Shown here piece by piece: positions 1 through 9,295 of a DNA stretch of 64,000 nucleotides. Position 1 is the first letter of the stretch, and each line of letters starts with the position of its first letter. Source of the DNA: JANXQG01 sp963719885. Its GTDB lineage: Bacteria > Planctomycetota > Planctomycetia > Pirellulales > Thermoguttaceae. Location of the stretch: assembly GCA_963719885.1 (NCBI GenBank), contig CAVRDP010000027.1:310001-374000 (forward strand), written 5' to 3'. A program made the position numbers and the translations under genes. Under the pieces are notes generated by a model. That model ran no database searches. It was not told where the DNA came from and saw nothing but the letters and a program-made list of their open reading frames with translations.

Positions 1-1193
1 TTCTCACGCGCGGCGTTTCTCATTGCGGCTACCTCGCGATCCCTCGCTTCCGCCTCTTCTTTTTCCTTGGCACGCCTCCGACGTTCGTCACTACGTCGTA
101 TGGCCTCTTTCGCAGCAACAACGCGCTTCTGATCTGCAATTCTCGCCACCTCTCGCACCGCGTCATCTCGCTTCTGCCTATCCTCTCGTTGGCGAGTTGC
201 TTCGGCGAGATTCTTCTTGAGAGATGCAATGCGCGCTTCGACCAGGGCAGGATGCGATAGCTCAATGGTCGGCGGTTTTCCCTTCGAGAAAGACGCGAAT
301 GAGTCGTCGTCCATCACGAGGAGGGTTTGCAGGGCGTCAGTATCTGAGGTTGCCATCGCGATTTCCGCGAGCAGCTTCTCTGCCTTTTGTTTTTCAGTCG
401 CATGTTCTTTTAGGACATACTTCCGCAAAAGATCATGTGCCTGGTCGAACCGCTTCAGTGCAATCGCATCAACAGCAGATTCCAAGAGTTGCCCAGCCTG
501 CCGCTTCGCCCTTGCAATGTCAAACGCCATTAGAGTGGGGACGACGGAATCTTTTTCTGTCGCTACAGTGTTCGCCTGGGCCGCATTCAACTGCTTCTCT
601 ATTTCGTCAGCATCGGCGAGCTTTCCGACCTGAACCCAACGCTTTGCCTTATCGACGGCTTGCTTGACATCTTGGTTTGCGGCTGCAATCCTCTCTTGCT
701 CGGCCCTCCTATTCGCCTCCTTGATTTCGTGTGCAACCACAAGCACGCCAATGGGTAGCGCAACCACGAAGACCTGGAGGAATCGGGCGAGGATAATGTT
801 GTCTGCTCCGCCAACCATTTTGACGAAGAACCGGTCCACCCCGCGCATCGCCGACAAAATCATGGCGAATACCCCGGGCTGAATCGCGCCCGGTTGCTCC
901 GCTCGCGTTGTTGACTGTGGTACACCGGCCTTCACCGACTCTGCTGGTTGCGCATGGCCGGGTTGCGCCATCGGTGGACGATTAGGTATAGACACTTGTG
1001 ACGCGTCCGGCGCGGGCGGGATCGCGGGAAGCAGGCCCTTTACGTGACTTGCCCGGAACCAAGTGCCGGAAGCGCCTTGCTTGACGAAGGTTTCGGGGCC
1101 GATCTTGCCCTGCTCGACAAGCTGCCTCAGTCTGTCCGACGAGAGAGGGCCATGCTCTGCGCTGTTGACACGAACAAACCAGTCGTCTGACAT
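1..1193 (-). CDS. GYF_2-domain membrane protein with long coiled-coil tail (partial, runs off left edge)
   Basis: The reading frame is open for 397 codons from an ATG at 1193 to the window edge, so the C-terminus is missing. Residues 1-55 (DDWFVRVNSAEHGPLSSD, then RLRQLVEQGKIGPET and WFRASHVKGLLP) match the GYF_2 domain pattern common in planctomycetes, thought to bind proline-rich peptides. A Pro/Gln-rich linker follows, then one hydrophobic segment near residues 115-138 (FVVALPIGVLVVAHEI), then a long charged, Arg/Glu/Ala-rich helical region that is probably coiled coil. A GGAGG lies 6 nt before the ATG and decides the start. I infer a single-pass membrane protein with the GYF domain on the cytoplasmic side. 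The specific function is unknown. Confidence 0.8.
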   Translation of the reverse strand, partial: MSDDWFVRVNSAEHGPLSSDRLRQLVEQGKIGPETFVKQGASGTWFRASHVKGLLPAIPPAPDASQVSIPNRPPMAQPGHAQPAESVKAGVPQSTTRAEQPGAIQPGVFAMILSAMRGVDRFFVKMVGGADNIILARFLQVFVVALPIGVLVVAHEIKEANRRAEQERIAAANQDVKQAVDKAKRWVQVGKLADADEIEKQLNAAQANTVATEKDSVVPTLMAFDIARAKRQAGQLLESAVDAIALKRFDQAHDLLRKYVLKEHATEKQKAEKLLAEIAMATSDTDALQTLLVMDDDSFASFSKGKPPTIELSHPALVEARIASLKKNLAEATRQREDRQKRDDAVREVARIADQKRVVAAKEAIRRSDERRRRAKEKEEAEARDREVAAMRNAARE

Positions 1194-1473
1194 AATCAGC
1201 CTCCGCGAAACTTTGGACCAACCCCTCTTGCGGGGCTGCATTCACTTTAGTCTACCCCCGACTCGGGCCATCTTGCAAGCCGCCGGGCAAAATTGTCTGG
1301 CAGAGAAACCGGCCGGATGATCGACGGCAAGATTCCGTGGCCGGCACAGTCTCTTGGGTCAAAGCACTGGTTTGGCAGCTACGCCTCTCGACCTCCTCGC
1401 CTCGCACTGCGGTCTCACGCGGGTGTGCTAGTAAAACCGCAATCCGCGTGGGCCATCGCGTGCAGCGCCTGGT

Positions 1474-1806
1474 TCAGTTTGGCGGCTCGCGGCGTTCCGG
1501 CTCAGCCTGCTTCTCGGAAGGGGAGGAGGGTGAGGGTGGTGGCGTGGTTGCGCCACTACCGGCGTTCTCCTTCCCACCGTCGTCTCCTCGTTTGCCGCGA
1601 ACCTGCCCGCCAAGCCAATAGATGCCATAAGCCGCGAGGCCGAGGCCAGCGCCGATTGTGACCAGGGGACCCAACGTAACGCCAACTGCGGTACCGGCAG
1701 CGGCTACGCCAATGCCCCCGATCGCCGAATATACAGCGGCGCCTAATGCAGCACCGGCGGCCGTGGCGCCAGCGGCCTTAACGCCATCGTGATTACTTTT
1801 CTTCAT
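1474..1806 (-). CDS. Small Gly/Ala-rich membrane protein
   Basis: A 110-residue protein beginning MKKSNHDGVKAAG. The ATG at 1806 has GAGGAG about 7 nt upstream and is preferred over an in-frame upstream start at 1824. Residues about 10-70 form two or three hydrophobic stretches extremely rich in glycine and alanine (VYSAIGGIGVAAAGTAVG; ITIGAGLGLAAYGIYWLGG-like), resembling glycine-zipper membrane proteins. The C-terminal 45 residues are hydrophilic and Pro/Ser/Glu-rich. No catalytic motif is visible. It lies between the GYF_2 gene and the fatty-acid oxidation operon on the same strand. Function is not recognised. Confidence 0.6.
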   Translation of the reverse strand: MKKSNHDGVKAAGATAAGAALGAAVYSAIGGIGVAAAGTAVGVTLGPLVTIGAGLGLAAYGIYWLGGQVRGKRGDDGGKENAGSGATTPPPSPSSPSEKQAEPERREPPN

Positions 1807-1857
1807 GACCCGCTCCTCACACAAAGGATTCAGCCGAACTTAACCGTTCTCGCAAAA

Positions 1858-3984
1858 TCACCAAAGGCGGCCCCGTTTCCAGAGCCCCAACACACTCGGA
1901 TCTCTTGCGGCCTCTTCCAACAGGCGACCGGGCAAATAACGGCGCCCGCATTGTTCGGTCAATCGCCGCAGCTCTACCAGGGCACGGTCCAGTCCCAGGT
2001 CGCAGGCATACTTCAGTATGCCGCCCCGAAAGTCGGCCAGCCCGGTCCCGAGGACCATGGCCACGTCGATGTCCGCGGGGCGCGGCACGAGTTTCTCTTC
2101 CAGTATAGCGAAAGCCTCGGTCGTCATCCGCAACATCAGCCGGGAAACGATTTGCCCGCGATCGAAACCGCCGGCTGCCGGGCCCCGCTGCCGCGCCGCG
2201 GCGACGGCCTGCTCGGTCAGTGGCTGCGGCCTGGGCGTACGGTCGCCCGGTTCATAACGGTACACGCCGGCCCCGGTTTTCTGACCGAGGTGCCCGCCCT
2301 CGACCAAGCGCCGGGCGATCGGCGGCAGCTCGCCATGGTGCGGAAACGCACGCTGCAAGATGGCCTGCGTCTTTACCAGGATATCAAGTCCCGACATGTC
2401 GATCAACTGAAGGGGGCCCATGGCAAAACCGAAGTCGACCATGGCCCGATCGATCTCGGCGGGGCTTGCCCCTTCCTCCAGAAGCCAGAAAGCCTCCACA
2501 AGATAGGGAATAAAGAGTCGATTCACCACGAACCCCTCGCGGTTCTCCACGAGCACGGGGGTCTTGCCGATCGCCTTGGCCACCGCCAGGGTCGTGGCCA
2601 CGACTTTTGCCGGCGTGGTTCGGCGGCGAACCACCTCAACCAACGGCATCTGCTGGGCCGGATGGAAGAAATGAAGCCCCACCAATCGCTCAGGATGCCG
2701 CATATCCGCGGCCAGCACGTCCAGGTTGATCGTCGACGTGTTGGTGGCGATGATCGTCTCGGCGGGACAGACTTCTTCCAGCCGGGCTATTGCCGCGCGC
2801 TTGACCGCAATGTCCTCGAATACCGCCTCGACCACCAGTTGCGCTCCGGCGAAGACCCGAACGTCGAGCGTGGTTGCAAGGCGTGCCAGGGCCGCCTCCG
2901 CCTTTGCCTCCGCGAGCTTCGCTTGCGAGACGCGTCGCGCCAGCGATGTTCGAATCCGCTCGACGCCCGCTTGCAGGGCGGCCTCTTGTGCATCGCACGC
3001 CGACACGTTCAGCCCGGCGACGATTAGGGCTTGAGCGATCCCCGTTCCCATTGTGCCCATGCCCAGCACGCCAGCCTCGGTAATCCGGTCGGATCTCACG
3101 GAGTCCAATTCGGGGACACGCGCCGTCTGCCGGCCGGCACAAAACACGTAGATCTTGTTCTGCGTGGCCAGGCTGGCCATGCACTGGCGGAACGCATCCC
3201 GCTCGCGCAAGATCCCCGCCTGGAACGATTCTTCCAGACCCACGCGCACCGCCTCGAGGATCTTTCGCGGTGCGATGAGTTCCGGCCGGACGTTCATCAA
3301 TTGTACGTCGGCGCGGGCCAGCGCCGCCTGGCGGACGGCCGCTTCGGCCGGTTTGACGTCGCACAAGCGGGTCTTGCGGAGCACAGCCGTGGTTGCCAGT
3401 TCCACGGCCGCCTCGATCAACTTCTCCGGCGGGCAAGTCGCATCGATCAAGCCCGACTGCAATGCCTTTTCGTTGTCGATCGCTCGGCCGCTGACAAGCA
3501 TCTCCAGGGCAAGATCCAATCCCACAAGGCGCGGCAACCGCTGCGTGCCGCCGGCGCCGGGGTTAATTCCCAGGTTGACTTCGGGCATGCTGAAGCGGCT
3601 TCCTGCGGTTGCCAGGCGGACGTGGCAGGACATGGCCAACTCCAGGCCGCCGCCCAGTACGTGCCCCGCCACTGCGGCGACGACCGGCCTGGGCGAGTCC
3701 TCGATCGACAGAAACGCATCTTGGAAGATGCGGGACAGGCGGACTGCCTCTTCGCCGCTGCAAATCCCTTGAAAAATGGCCAGATCGGCCCCGCCGCTGA
3801 ATCGCTCGCAACCCGGAGTACCGGGTGCCCCGCCGGTGATGACGATCGCCCGCACCTGCGGGTCATCGATTGCCCGCCGCAGCCCACGACCCAGTTCGTC
3901 GAGCAAGGCGAAGCCGATCGCATTGACCGGCGGCGCGCGGAACTCCAGGAGGGCCACGCTGTCTTGCACGCTGTAGGCGATCAT
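1858..3984 (-). CDS. Fused enoyl-CoA hydratase / 3-hydroxyacyl-CoA dehydrogenase (FadJ/FadB-like)
   Basis: A 708-residue bifunctional beta-oxidation enzyme. Residues 1-190 are a crotonase domain (PPVNAIGFALLDELGRGLRR; oxyanion-hole regions around FSGGAD and GHVLGGGLELAMSCH; GINPGAGGTQRLPRLVG). From about residue 285 there is a Rossmann NAD-binding domain (GVLGMGTMGTGIAQ) with the dehydrogenase signatures NTSTINLD and GLHFFHPAQQMPLVE, followed by two C-terminal dehydrogenase domains. It would hydrate enoyl-CoA and oxidise 3-hydroxyacyl-CoA in the cytoplasm. The ATG at 3984 fits the family N-terminus; an in-frame TTG at 4008 overlaps the upstream stop. It follows the alcohol dehydrogenase on the same strand with little or no gap. 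The usual ITGxGxxFSGGAD loop is lengthened by a palindromic repeat at 3809-3831, encoding GAPGTPGCE. Confidence 0.92.
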   Translation of the reverse strand: MIAYSVQDSVALLEFRAPPVNAIGFALLDELGRGLRRAIDDPQVRAIVITGGAPGTPGCERFSGGADLAIFQGICSGEEAVRLSRIFQDAFLSIEDSPRPVVAAVAGHVLGGGLELAMSCHVRLATAGSRFSMPEVNLGINPGAGGTQRLPRLVGLDLALEMLVSGRAIDNEKALQSGLIDATCPPEKLIEAAVELATTAVLRKTRLCDVKPAEAAVRQAALARADVQLMNVRPELIAPRKILEAVRVGLEESFQAGILRERDAFRQCMASLATQNKIYVFCAGRQTARVPELDSVRSDRITEAGVLGMGTMGTGIAQALIVAGLNVSACDAQEAALQAGVERIRTSLARRVSQAKLAEAKAEAALARLATTLDVRVFAGAQLVVEAVFEDIAVKRAAIARLEEVCPAETIIATNTSTINLDVLAADMRHPERLVGLHFFHPAQQMPLVEVVRRRTTPAKVVATTLAVAKAIGKTPVLVENREGFVVNRLFIPYLVEAFWLLEEGASPAEIDRAMVDFGFAMGPLQLIDMSGLDILVKTQAILQRAFPHHGELPPIARRLVEGGHLGQKTGAGVYRYEPGDRTPRPQPLTEQAVAAARQRGPAAGGFDRGQIVSRLMLRMTTEAFAILEEKLVPRPADIDVAMVLGTGLADFRGGILKYACDLGLDRALVELRRLTEQCGRRYLPGRLLEEAARDPSVLGLWKRGRLW
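3809..3831 (-). repeat. In-frame GC-rich palindromic repeat, copy A
   Basis: A 23-bp element whose core ACCCGGTACTCCGGGT has 6-bp inverted arms around TACT. Copies with the same core occur at 57968-57990 and 58697-58719. Here it lies in the crotonase domain of the FadJ-like gene, in the opposite orientation relative to the coding strand compared with the other two, and is read as GAPGTPG. It extends a loop that is normally short in this family. Confidence 0.85.
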
Positions 3985-4004
3985 GACTCGGTTCTCGGCG
4001 ATGG

Positions 4005-4977
4005 TCAAAGCACCAGGGTCAACTTCAGGGAGTCCTCGGCCTGATCGGGATGGGCGTACATCTCGAACGCTTCAGCCGCTCGTTCCCAGGGCATCCGCGG
4101 CGTGACCATCGCCGCAAGATCGGCGTGCCCATGGACGATCATGTCCACGGCCGTCTGGAAGTAGTCCATGCACTCGGGCCCCATCGAGGTGATGATCTCG
4201 GTTTCATTGGTGACGGTGTGGAACCAGGGGAATGGCTGGCTCTCGTGGTGCGGAACGCCGAAAACATAGAGCCGGCCTTGCCGCCGCGGGAGCCGCGCGG
4301 CCTTCTCCAGGGCGTCGCCGTGGCCTACGGCTTCGACGCAGAAGTCGACCATCTTGCCGCCGGTCAATTCGCGGACGGCCGCGACCATGTCCATCTCGCA
4401 ATGCGTCGACGACGTGCGTCGCCCCGAAACGCCGGGCCCAGCGCAGCCGCCAGGCGACACGGTCGATGCCGATGATCTGGCTGGCGCCCATCCGTGCCAG
4501 GAGGTGCGTGAAGATCAGCCCCATCGGCCCTTGCCCCACGACGGCACACCGCTCGTGGATCACCGGCCCCGTGCGGACCATCGCCCGCAACACCGTGGCC
4601 AGCGGTTGGGCCACGACCATCGCGGCCGGATCGGGGCGGTCATCCGGCAGCCGGGCCAATCCACAGGGCTTCGAGCGGATATATTCGGCAAACCCGTTGT
4701 AGTCGTCGGGATGGGCGAGCACGGGCGTTCCTTCCGGCCAAGCCCGGGCGCACGACTTGACGACCACGCCAATGTTCTCGTGTCCGAGCCATCCTGGAGG
4801 ACGGGGGATGTCGGGATTAGCCCATCGCCCGTCGTGCAGGTAGGGACCCATGTTGGTTCCACACAAGGCCACGTAACGGCATTGCACCAGCACTTCGCCG
4901 TCGCTCGGCTCGGGGGTTGGCGCGTCGTCGCGCAACCGCAACTTCCCTGGCCCAATGAACTCAATTGCTCTCATCAT
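4005..4977 (-). CDS. Zinc-containing alcohol dehydrogenase family (MDR), one frame change
   Basis: A medium-chain dehydrogenase/reductase of about 324 residues. The N-terminal part has ALCGTNMGPYLHDGRW and GHENIGVVVKS, the GroES-like zinc-binding region, with a LAHPDD/GFAEYI segment. The cofactor domain has GQGPMGLIFTHLLARMGA and IIGIDRVAWRLRWARRFGA. At about 4385-4405, just after GATHVVDA, the frame shifts by one base; the continuation DMVAAVRELTGGKMVDFCVE runs to the end. The ATG at 4977 (MMRAIEFIGPGKLRL) fits the family start. Its TGA overlaps the extended start of the FadJ-like gene, indicating an operon. Substrate unknown. If the frame change is real the protein would be truncated in the cofactor domain. 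Confidence 0.82.
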
Positions 4978-5167
4978 CTGCACCGCCTGGTGTGCCAATC
5001 GTCATTCCAACACAACTACCCACGATACGAGCCGCACTCCCCCGCGTCAATAGGCCACAAGACATTTCAGCCGAGGCAGCTCGCTGTCGAACACCGTCCG
5101 GGGCGGGCCCGCAGACAAATGCGTGTTTTTCACCCTACCGTTCTTCTCGATGAACCGGGTAATTGAT

Positions 5168-5719
5168 ATGAACTCTTTAGTTGGACGGTTCCTCGTGGCA
5201 CCACGCCATCAGTTTGATCCCAACTTCTTCCAAGCGGTTGTGCTGGTGGTCGGGCACGTTGCGCGAGGGGCCTTTGGAGTGGTTGTCAACTGTTCTGCCG
5301 CCGAGAAAGGCGGCAGGTTTTCGGAGCGGATGGCTGGGCAGTGCCATCTTGGTCAACGGCCTCCACAGTGGGGGGGTCCGGTGACGGGACCACTCATGGC
5401 GGTACACACCGACGCATCGCTTGCAGAGATCGAGATCCTGCCGGACCTGTACTTCACTGCAAGGGAGGAGCGCATCGCCCGCGTGGTTCGCGAGAACCAG
5501 CACCCTTACAAGATCTTTCGCGGCTATACCGGATGGGGCCCGAACCAACTAGAACACGAAGTTGCACGAGGCGTTTGGCGGACAACCCCTGCGAGCCTCA
5601 TCCAGGTGTTCTCGCATCGGGAGGACTTGTGGCACGAAGTGCACAGGCAAGCCCTGGAGTCGGTGGTCGACTCGCTATTCGGCGTCAAGCACCGTCCTCG
5701 CCATCCCCTGGCGAATTGA
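5168..5719 (+). CDS. YqgE/AlgH family protein
   Basis: A 183-residue protein matching the DUF179 (YqgE/AlgH) family in length and motifs: LVGRFLVAPRHQFDPNFFQA, VVLVVGHVARGAFGVVVN, GGPVTGPLMAVH, and RIFRGYTGWGPNQLEHEV-like residues with W..TPAS near the end. The family is widespread, cytoplasmic, and of unclear biochemical role; it has been linked to alginate regulation in Pseudomonas. I chose the ATG at 5168 because the family starts at SLVGRFLVA; upstream in-frame ATGs at 5123 and 5150 lack support. The gene stands alone between a minus-strand operon and a plus-strand one. Confidence 0.88.
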   Translation: MNSLVGRFLVAPRHQFDPNFFQAVVLVVGHVARGAFGVVVNCSAAEKGGRFSERMAGQCHLGQRPPQWGGPVTGPLMAVHTDASLAEIEILPDLYFTAREERIARVVRENQHPYKIFRGYTGWGPNQLEHEVARGVWRTTPASLIQVFSHREDLWHEVHRQALESVVDSLFGVKHRPRHPLAN

Positions 5720-5848
5720 CGGGACCACGTCTTGCCCGGTTCACCGCCGGCGGCCGACATTCAAGACTGGTTGCGTAAGGCGGAAAGCCAACGGCTGCCC
5801 TCTCGACAAGATCGCGAGCCGAGGTAAGAATATGCTATGGAGTCGAAC

Positions 5849-6942
5849 ATGGAATTACACATTCATCCGCCACTGCCGCAACGGAAAGATTTTCGCATCG
5901 GCGTGCTGGGTAGCGGCTTCATCGTCAACGACTGCCACCTCGTAGCTTACCGGAAAGCCGGGTTCAACCCCGTCGCCATCGCTTCGCGGCATCCCGATCA
6001 TGCCCGGCAAGTCGCCGTGCGGCATGGCCTGGCGACCGCATACGCCAGCTATGACGAACTGCTCGATGATCCGACGATCGAGGTTCTGGACATCGCCGTG
6101 CCGCCCGACGCCCAGTGGGGGCTGATCCAACAAGCCTGCCGGCGCCGCACCGCGAAAGGCATTCTCGCGCAAAAGCCCCTCGCCCTGAACTACGCCGAGG
6201 CGCTACGCGCCGTGCGGGCGTGCGAGGCCGCCGGCATCGTGTTGGCAGTGAACCAGAACATGCGTTACGACCAATCGGTCCGCGCCGCCAAGACCTTGCT
6301 CGACGCCGGCACGCTCGGCGCTCCGGTCTATGCCACCATCGAGATGCGCGGCATCCCGCATTGGCAGCCGTGGCAGGCGGCACTGGGTTGCGCGACGTTG
6401 CGGCTCATGTCGATCCATCACCTCGATTGCTTTCGCTATTGGTTCGGCGATCCGGAACGTATTTATTGCAGCACGCGCAACGACCCCCGCGCGTCGTTTC
6501 CACACATCGACGGCATTTGCTCGTACGTCCTGGACTATGCCGGTGGTCTGCGTGCCGTGGGCCTCGACGACACCTGGACCGGCCCGGCGCAGAAGGTTGC
6601 CCAAGCGAAATCTATATTCGTTGGCGGATCGAGGGGCTCGACGGTCTAGCCATCGGCGACATCGGCTGGTGTCAGGATCCTTATACGACGCCCTCCACTC
6701 TCCGCTTTGCCGCCAAGGGCGATACTCATTTTCACGCGCCGAAATGGACCGAGAGCTGGTTTCCCGATGCCTTTGCCGGGACGATGGGCCAATTGCTGAT
6801 CGCGCTGGAAACCGGCAGACCCCCAGTCGTCAGCGGACGCGACAACCTCAAGACTGTGGCGCTGGTGGAAGCGGCTTACCGCAGCGCCACGGAGCACCGC
6901 GTGGTGACTATCACCGAGATCGAGAAAGAAGCGATTGGATGA
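5849..6942 (+). CDS. Gfo/Idh/MocA family oxidoreductase, one frame change
   Basis: About 364 residues. The N-terminus has the Rossmann motif RIGVLGSGFIVNDCHLVAY. AQKPLALNYAEALRAV matches the EKP-type motif of Gfo/Idh/MocA enzymes (here QKP), and IHHLDCFRYWFGDP matches the catalytic histidine region. The frame shifts once at about 6590-6606 (after GLDDTWTGPAQ); the downstream part PSEIYIRWRIEGLDGLAIGD continues to the stop. The ATG at 5849 has GGAG 6 nt upstream; 5837 is an alternative. The stop overlaps the start of the sugar isomerase by 4 bp (ATGA), so the two are translationally coupled and probably act on the same sugar or inositol-like substrate. Confidence 0.85.
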
Positions 6943-7760
6943 AACTGGGCATCATCAACAGCGCCTTTGCGCAAGCGGGCGTGGGCACTGCGACCGGTTT
7001 GAAACATATCGCCCGGATCGGGTTCGATACGGTGGACATTTTCACGGAGGCCGTCGGCATCTCGAAAAAAGAGGTGAGCCTCGTGGCTAACGCGTCCGCC
7101 CGGCACGGACTGCCGATCGTCTCTGTGCCGCTGGCGGCCACGGGACTAATTGATTTCAACGCACCGGTCCGCGCGTTCCACGTCGAGCGTTGCAAGAAAT
7201 TCATCGATCTGGCCAAGACCTGGCAGGCACGTAACATCGTGCTGGTGCTAGGCGAATACGTCTGGCAACGCGAAGTGATCCCACCCGCGGCGCAATGGAA
7301 CTGGGCGCTGGAGGGCTGCCGGGCCCTGGGCGACTACGCCGACCGCAAGGGCATCGACATCGCGCTGGAATTGGAGCCGTTTCGGCTGAGCCTGTTGAAC
7401 AGCGTACCGGCCATGGCGCGCTTCATCGACGAATGCCGGCATGCGCGGGTCCGGGCCAACATTGACGTGAGCCACCTGGTGTTGGCCGACACTAGCCCCG
7501 AGGAACTGCGGCAACTCAAAGACAAAGCCATCCACGTACACATCAGCGATTGCGACGGGAAGGTGCATGGCGACCTGCCGCCCGGCCGTGGCGTGGTGAA
7601 GTTTTCCCCCTATTTGCAGGCCATCAAGGAGTTGAAAATCAACGGCGCGGTTTCCATCGAACTCGAATACGCCCCTGATCCGTCCAAGATCGTGGCGTGG
7701 GTCGAAGAGGCCTACCGCGAGACTGCCCGCCTGATGGACCTGGCCAACCTGCGCGACTAG
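6939..7760 (+). CDS. Sugar phosphate isomerase/epimerase (xylose isomerase-like TIM barrel)
   Basis: A 273-residue intact protein of the AP-endonuclease-2/xylose isomerase-like TIM-barrel family. Supporting motifs are KLGIINSAFAQAG at the first strand, DIALELEPFRLSL with the metal-ligand glutamate, RANIDVSHLVL, IHVHISDCDGKVHGDLPPG and GAVSIELEYAPDP, which carry the usual Glu, Asp, His and Glu metal ligands. It lies directly downstream of, and overlaps by 4 bp, the Gfo/Idh/MocA oxidoreductase. Such pairs commonly degrade keto-sugars or inositol derivatives in planctomycetes. No signal peptide is seen, so it should be cytoplasmic. Substrate not assignable. Confidence 0.9.
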   Translation: MKLGIINSAFAQAGVGTATGLKHIARIGFDTVDIFTEAVGISKKEVSLVANASARHGLPIVSVPLAATGLIDFNAPVRAFHVERCKKFIDLAKTWQARNIVLVLGEYVWQREVIPPAAQWNWALEGCRALGDYADRKGIDIALELEPFRLSLLNSVPAMARFIDECRHARVRANIDVSHLVLADTSPEELRQLKDKAIHVHISDCDGKVHGDLPPGRGVVKFSPYLQAIKELKINGAVSIELEYAPDPSKIVAWVEEAYRETARLMDLANLRD

Positions 7761-7896
7761 GCCAAGCGGCGGCCTCCTCCGCGACATGACGGTGGATGCC
7801 CAAGGCCCATAAGATCATCGTGAACATCGAGCCGGGACTGATCGCGCGTCGGCCGCAGTTTTCACGAGTTCAACAAGTTCGGCGTGCCGGAATTTG

Positions 7897-8006
7897 AGTA
7901 ACCGATGTCCTCGCTCGTACTTCCGTTGTAAGTCGTCGATGAGGACCACGTCGGCCCGGATCTGCTTCCGCCGAGCCCGATTGACCTGGAAGGACACACT
8001 TGGTGA
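7897..8006 (+). pseudogene. GNAT acetyltransferase remnant with large internal deletion
   Basis: The stretch is alignable base by base with both ends of the GNAT gene at 55289-55847. The left part (TCGCTCGTACTTCCG, then DEDHVGPDL) matches that gene's residues about 5-25. The right part (LLPPSPIDLEGHTW and a stop) matches its last residues (PLPPGPIDLAGRDW). About 440 bp in between are missing, and the left part contains an in-frame TAA. This is the residue of a second copy, decayed by an internal deletion. Its last bases overlap the start of the truncated permease. Confidence 0.7.
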
Positions 8007-8896
8007 TACACGGTACGCCTTTACCCGTCGTGGATCGGCAGCTTCACCGCAGCCTGGGCCTGTTGCAGGCCACGGCCATGAACATGTCGAACATGATCGG
8101 TGTGGGCCCCTTCCTGACAATCCCACTCATTTTGGCCGCCATGGGTGGACCGCAGGCCATGCTGGGTTGGATCCTCGGCGCGCTACTGGCGGTCTGTGAC
8201 GGCATGGTGTGGGCCGAGCTGGCTTCGGCAGTGCCATCCTCCGGCGGTACGTTTGAATACTTGAAGGTGGCTTATGCGGAAACCCGGCTGGGGCGGCTGC
8301 TCCCTTTCTTGTTCATCTGGCAATTCATCTTGTCCGGCCCGCTGGAAATCGCCTCCGGAACCATCGGGTTTGCCCAGTACTTGACCTATTTACTGCCGTC
8401 ATTGCCGCCGCAAATGCAACCATGGCTAGCCCAATGGGTGGCCGTGGGAGTTGCCGCGTTGACGGTCGTGCTGTTGTATCGCAAGATCGAGTCTGTGGCA
8501 AAACTCATGGTGGCCTTGTGGGCGGGGGTGATTCTGACCATCGCAGTGGTGCTGGTTTGTGGATTGCCGCATTTGAGCGCAGGTACCGTGTTTGACTTTC
8601 CACCCCGGGCATTCAGTTTCTCCCGCGGGTTCCTGTTGGGGCTGGGCTCGGCCATGTTGCTGGCCATGTACGATTATTTGGGCTACTACAGTGTCTGCTA
8701 TATCGGCAATGAAGTGCGATCGCCGTCACGGACCATGCCCCGCTCGATCCTGATTTCCGTGTTCGCCGTGGCGGCGATTTATTTATTGATGAATGTGGCG
8801 ATCATCAGCGTGGTGAGCCAGTACCGTGGCGGGATTGTTCAAACTCGCATTCGTGTTGGCGGTTATGGCCTGCTGCGGACTGGAGTAGTTTTGTGA
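8003..8896 (+). CDS. APC-superfamily amino acid permease, C-terminally truncated
   Basis: 297 residues with about seven hydrophobic transmembrane segments. ATAMNMSNMIGVGPFLTIP at the N-terminus matches the conserved TM1 GxG region of amino acid/polyamine/organocation permeases, and SAVPSSGGTFEYLK matches the TM3 signature. Family members usually have 430-500 residues and twelve helices. Homology seems to end near MNVAIISVV, and the last about 25 residues (SQYRGGIVQTRIRVGG) look unrelated, so the gene appears to have lost its 3' half. The start is a GTG at 8003 preceded by GGAAGG. It adjoins the GNAT remnant and probably belongs to the same decayed region. Confidence 0.7.
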   Translation: MIHGTPLPVVDRQLHRSLGLLQATAMNMSNMIGVGPFLTIPLILAAMGGPQAMLGWILGALLAVCDGMVWAELASAVPSSGGTFEYLKVAYAETRLGRLLPFLFIWQFILSGPLEIASGTIGFAQYLTYLLPSLPPQMQPWLAQWVAVGVAALTVVLLYRKIESVAKLMVALWAGVILTIAVVLVCGLPHLSAGTVFDFPPRAFSFSRGFLLGLGSAMLLAMYDYLGYYSVCYIGNEVRSPSRTMPRSILISVFAVAAIYLLMNVAIISVVSQYRGGIVQTRIRVGGYGLLRTGVVL

Positions 8897-8923
8897 CCCA
8901 CCGGTCGGCTGAGTCTTGAATGC

Positions 8924-9295
8924 CTAACGGGCTGGGTCTGCCTGACCTTCCGGCTTTGCACCGCGGGCACAACCCAAGCTGTTCGCAGCCCTGGCACCGC
9001 CGTTGTCCTGGCCAAAGCAGGCAGCCAACGTCAATCGGATCGCATGGCTCGCTGGCGTCGGCAGCAGGCAGGCGACCATCTCCAAAGCCTTGGCGGCTGA
9101 GACGTGATTTTCGCAGCTCTTGATGAACTCGCCACGCAGTACCTCTTGAACCAGGCCAAACGGTCCAATCTTGCCCAGCGACAATACGCTGTCGAGACAA
9201 CGCAAGGCGTGCTGCGTCATTCCCAGTTCGTGGTAGCCTACGGCGGCCTTCAGCCGTTTCAAGACCCGCGCGATCGTGTCTGCGTTGGGTTCCAT
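8924..9295 (-). CDS. Conserved hypothetical protein, helical repeat-like
   Basis: 123 residues: RVLKRLKAAVGYHELGMTQ, HALRCLDSVLSLGKIGPFG, EVLRGEFIKSCENHVSAAK, ALEMVACLLPTPASHAIRL. The pattern of paired amphipathic helices suggests a TPR-like domain and resembles planctomycete hypothetical proteins I have seen, but I cannot name a family. AGGA lies about 10 nt before the ATG at 9295. It has no signal peptide and is convergent with the truncated permease. Function unknown. Confidence 0.55.
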   Translation of the reverse strand: MEPNADTIARVLKRLKAAVGYHELGMTQHALRCLDSVLSLGKIGPFGLVQEVLRGEFIKSCENHVSAAKALEMVACLLPTPASHAIRLTLAACFGQDNGGARAANSLGCARGAKPEGQADPAR

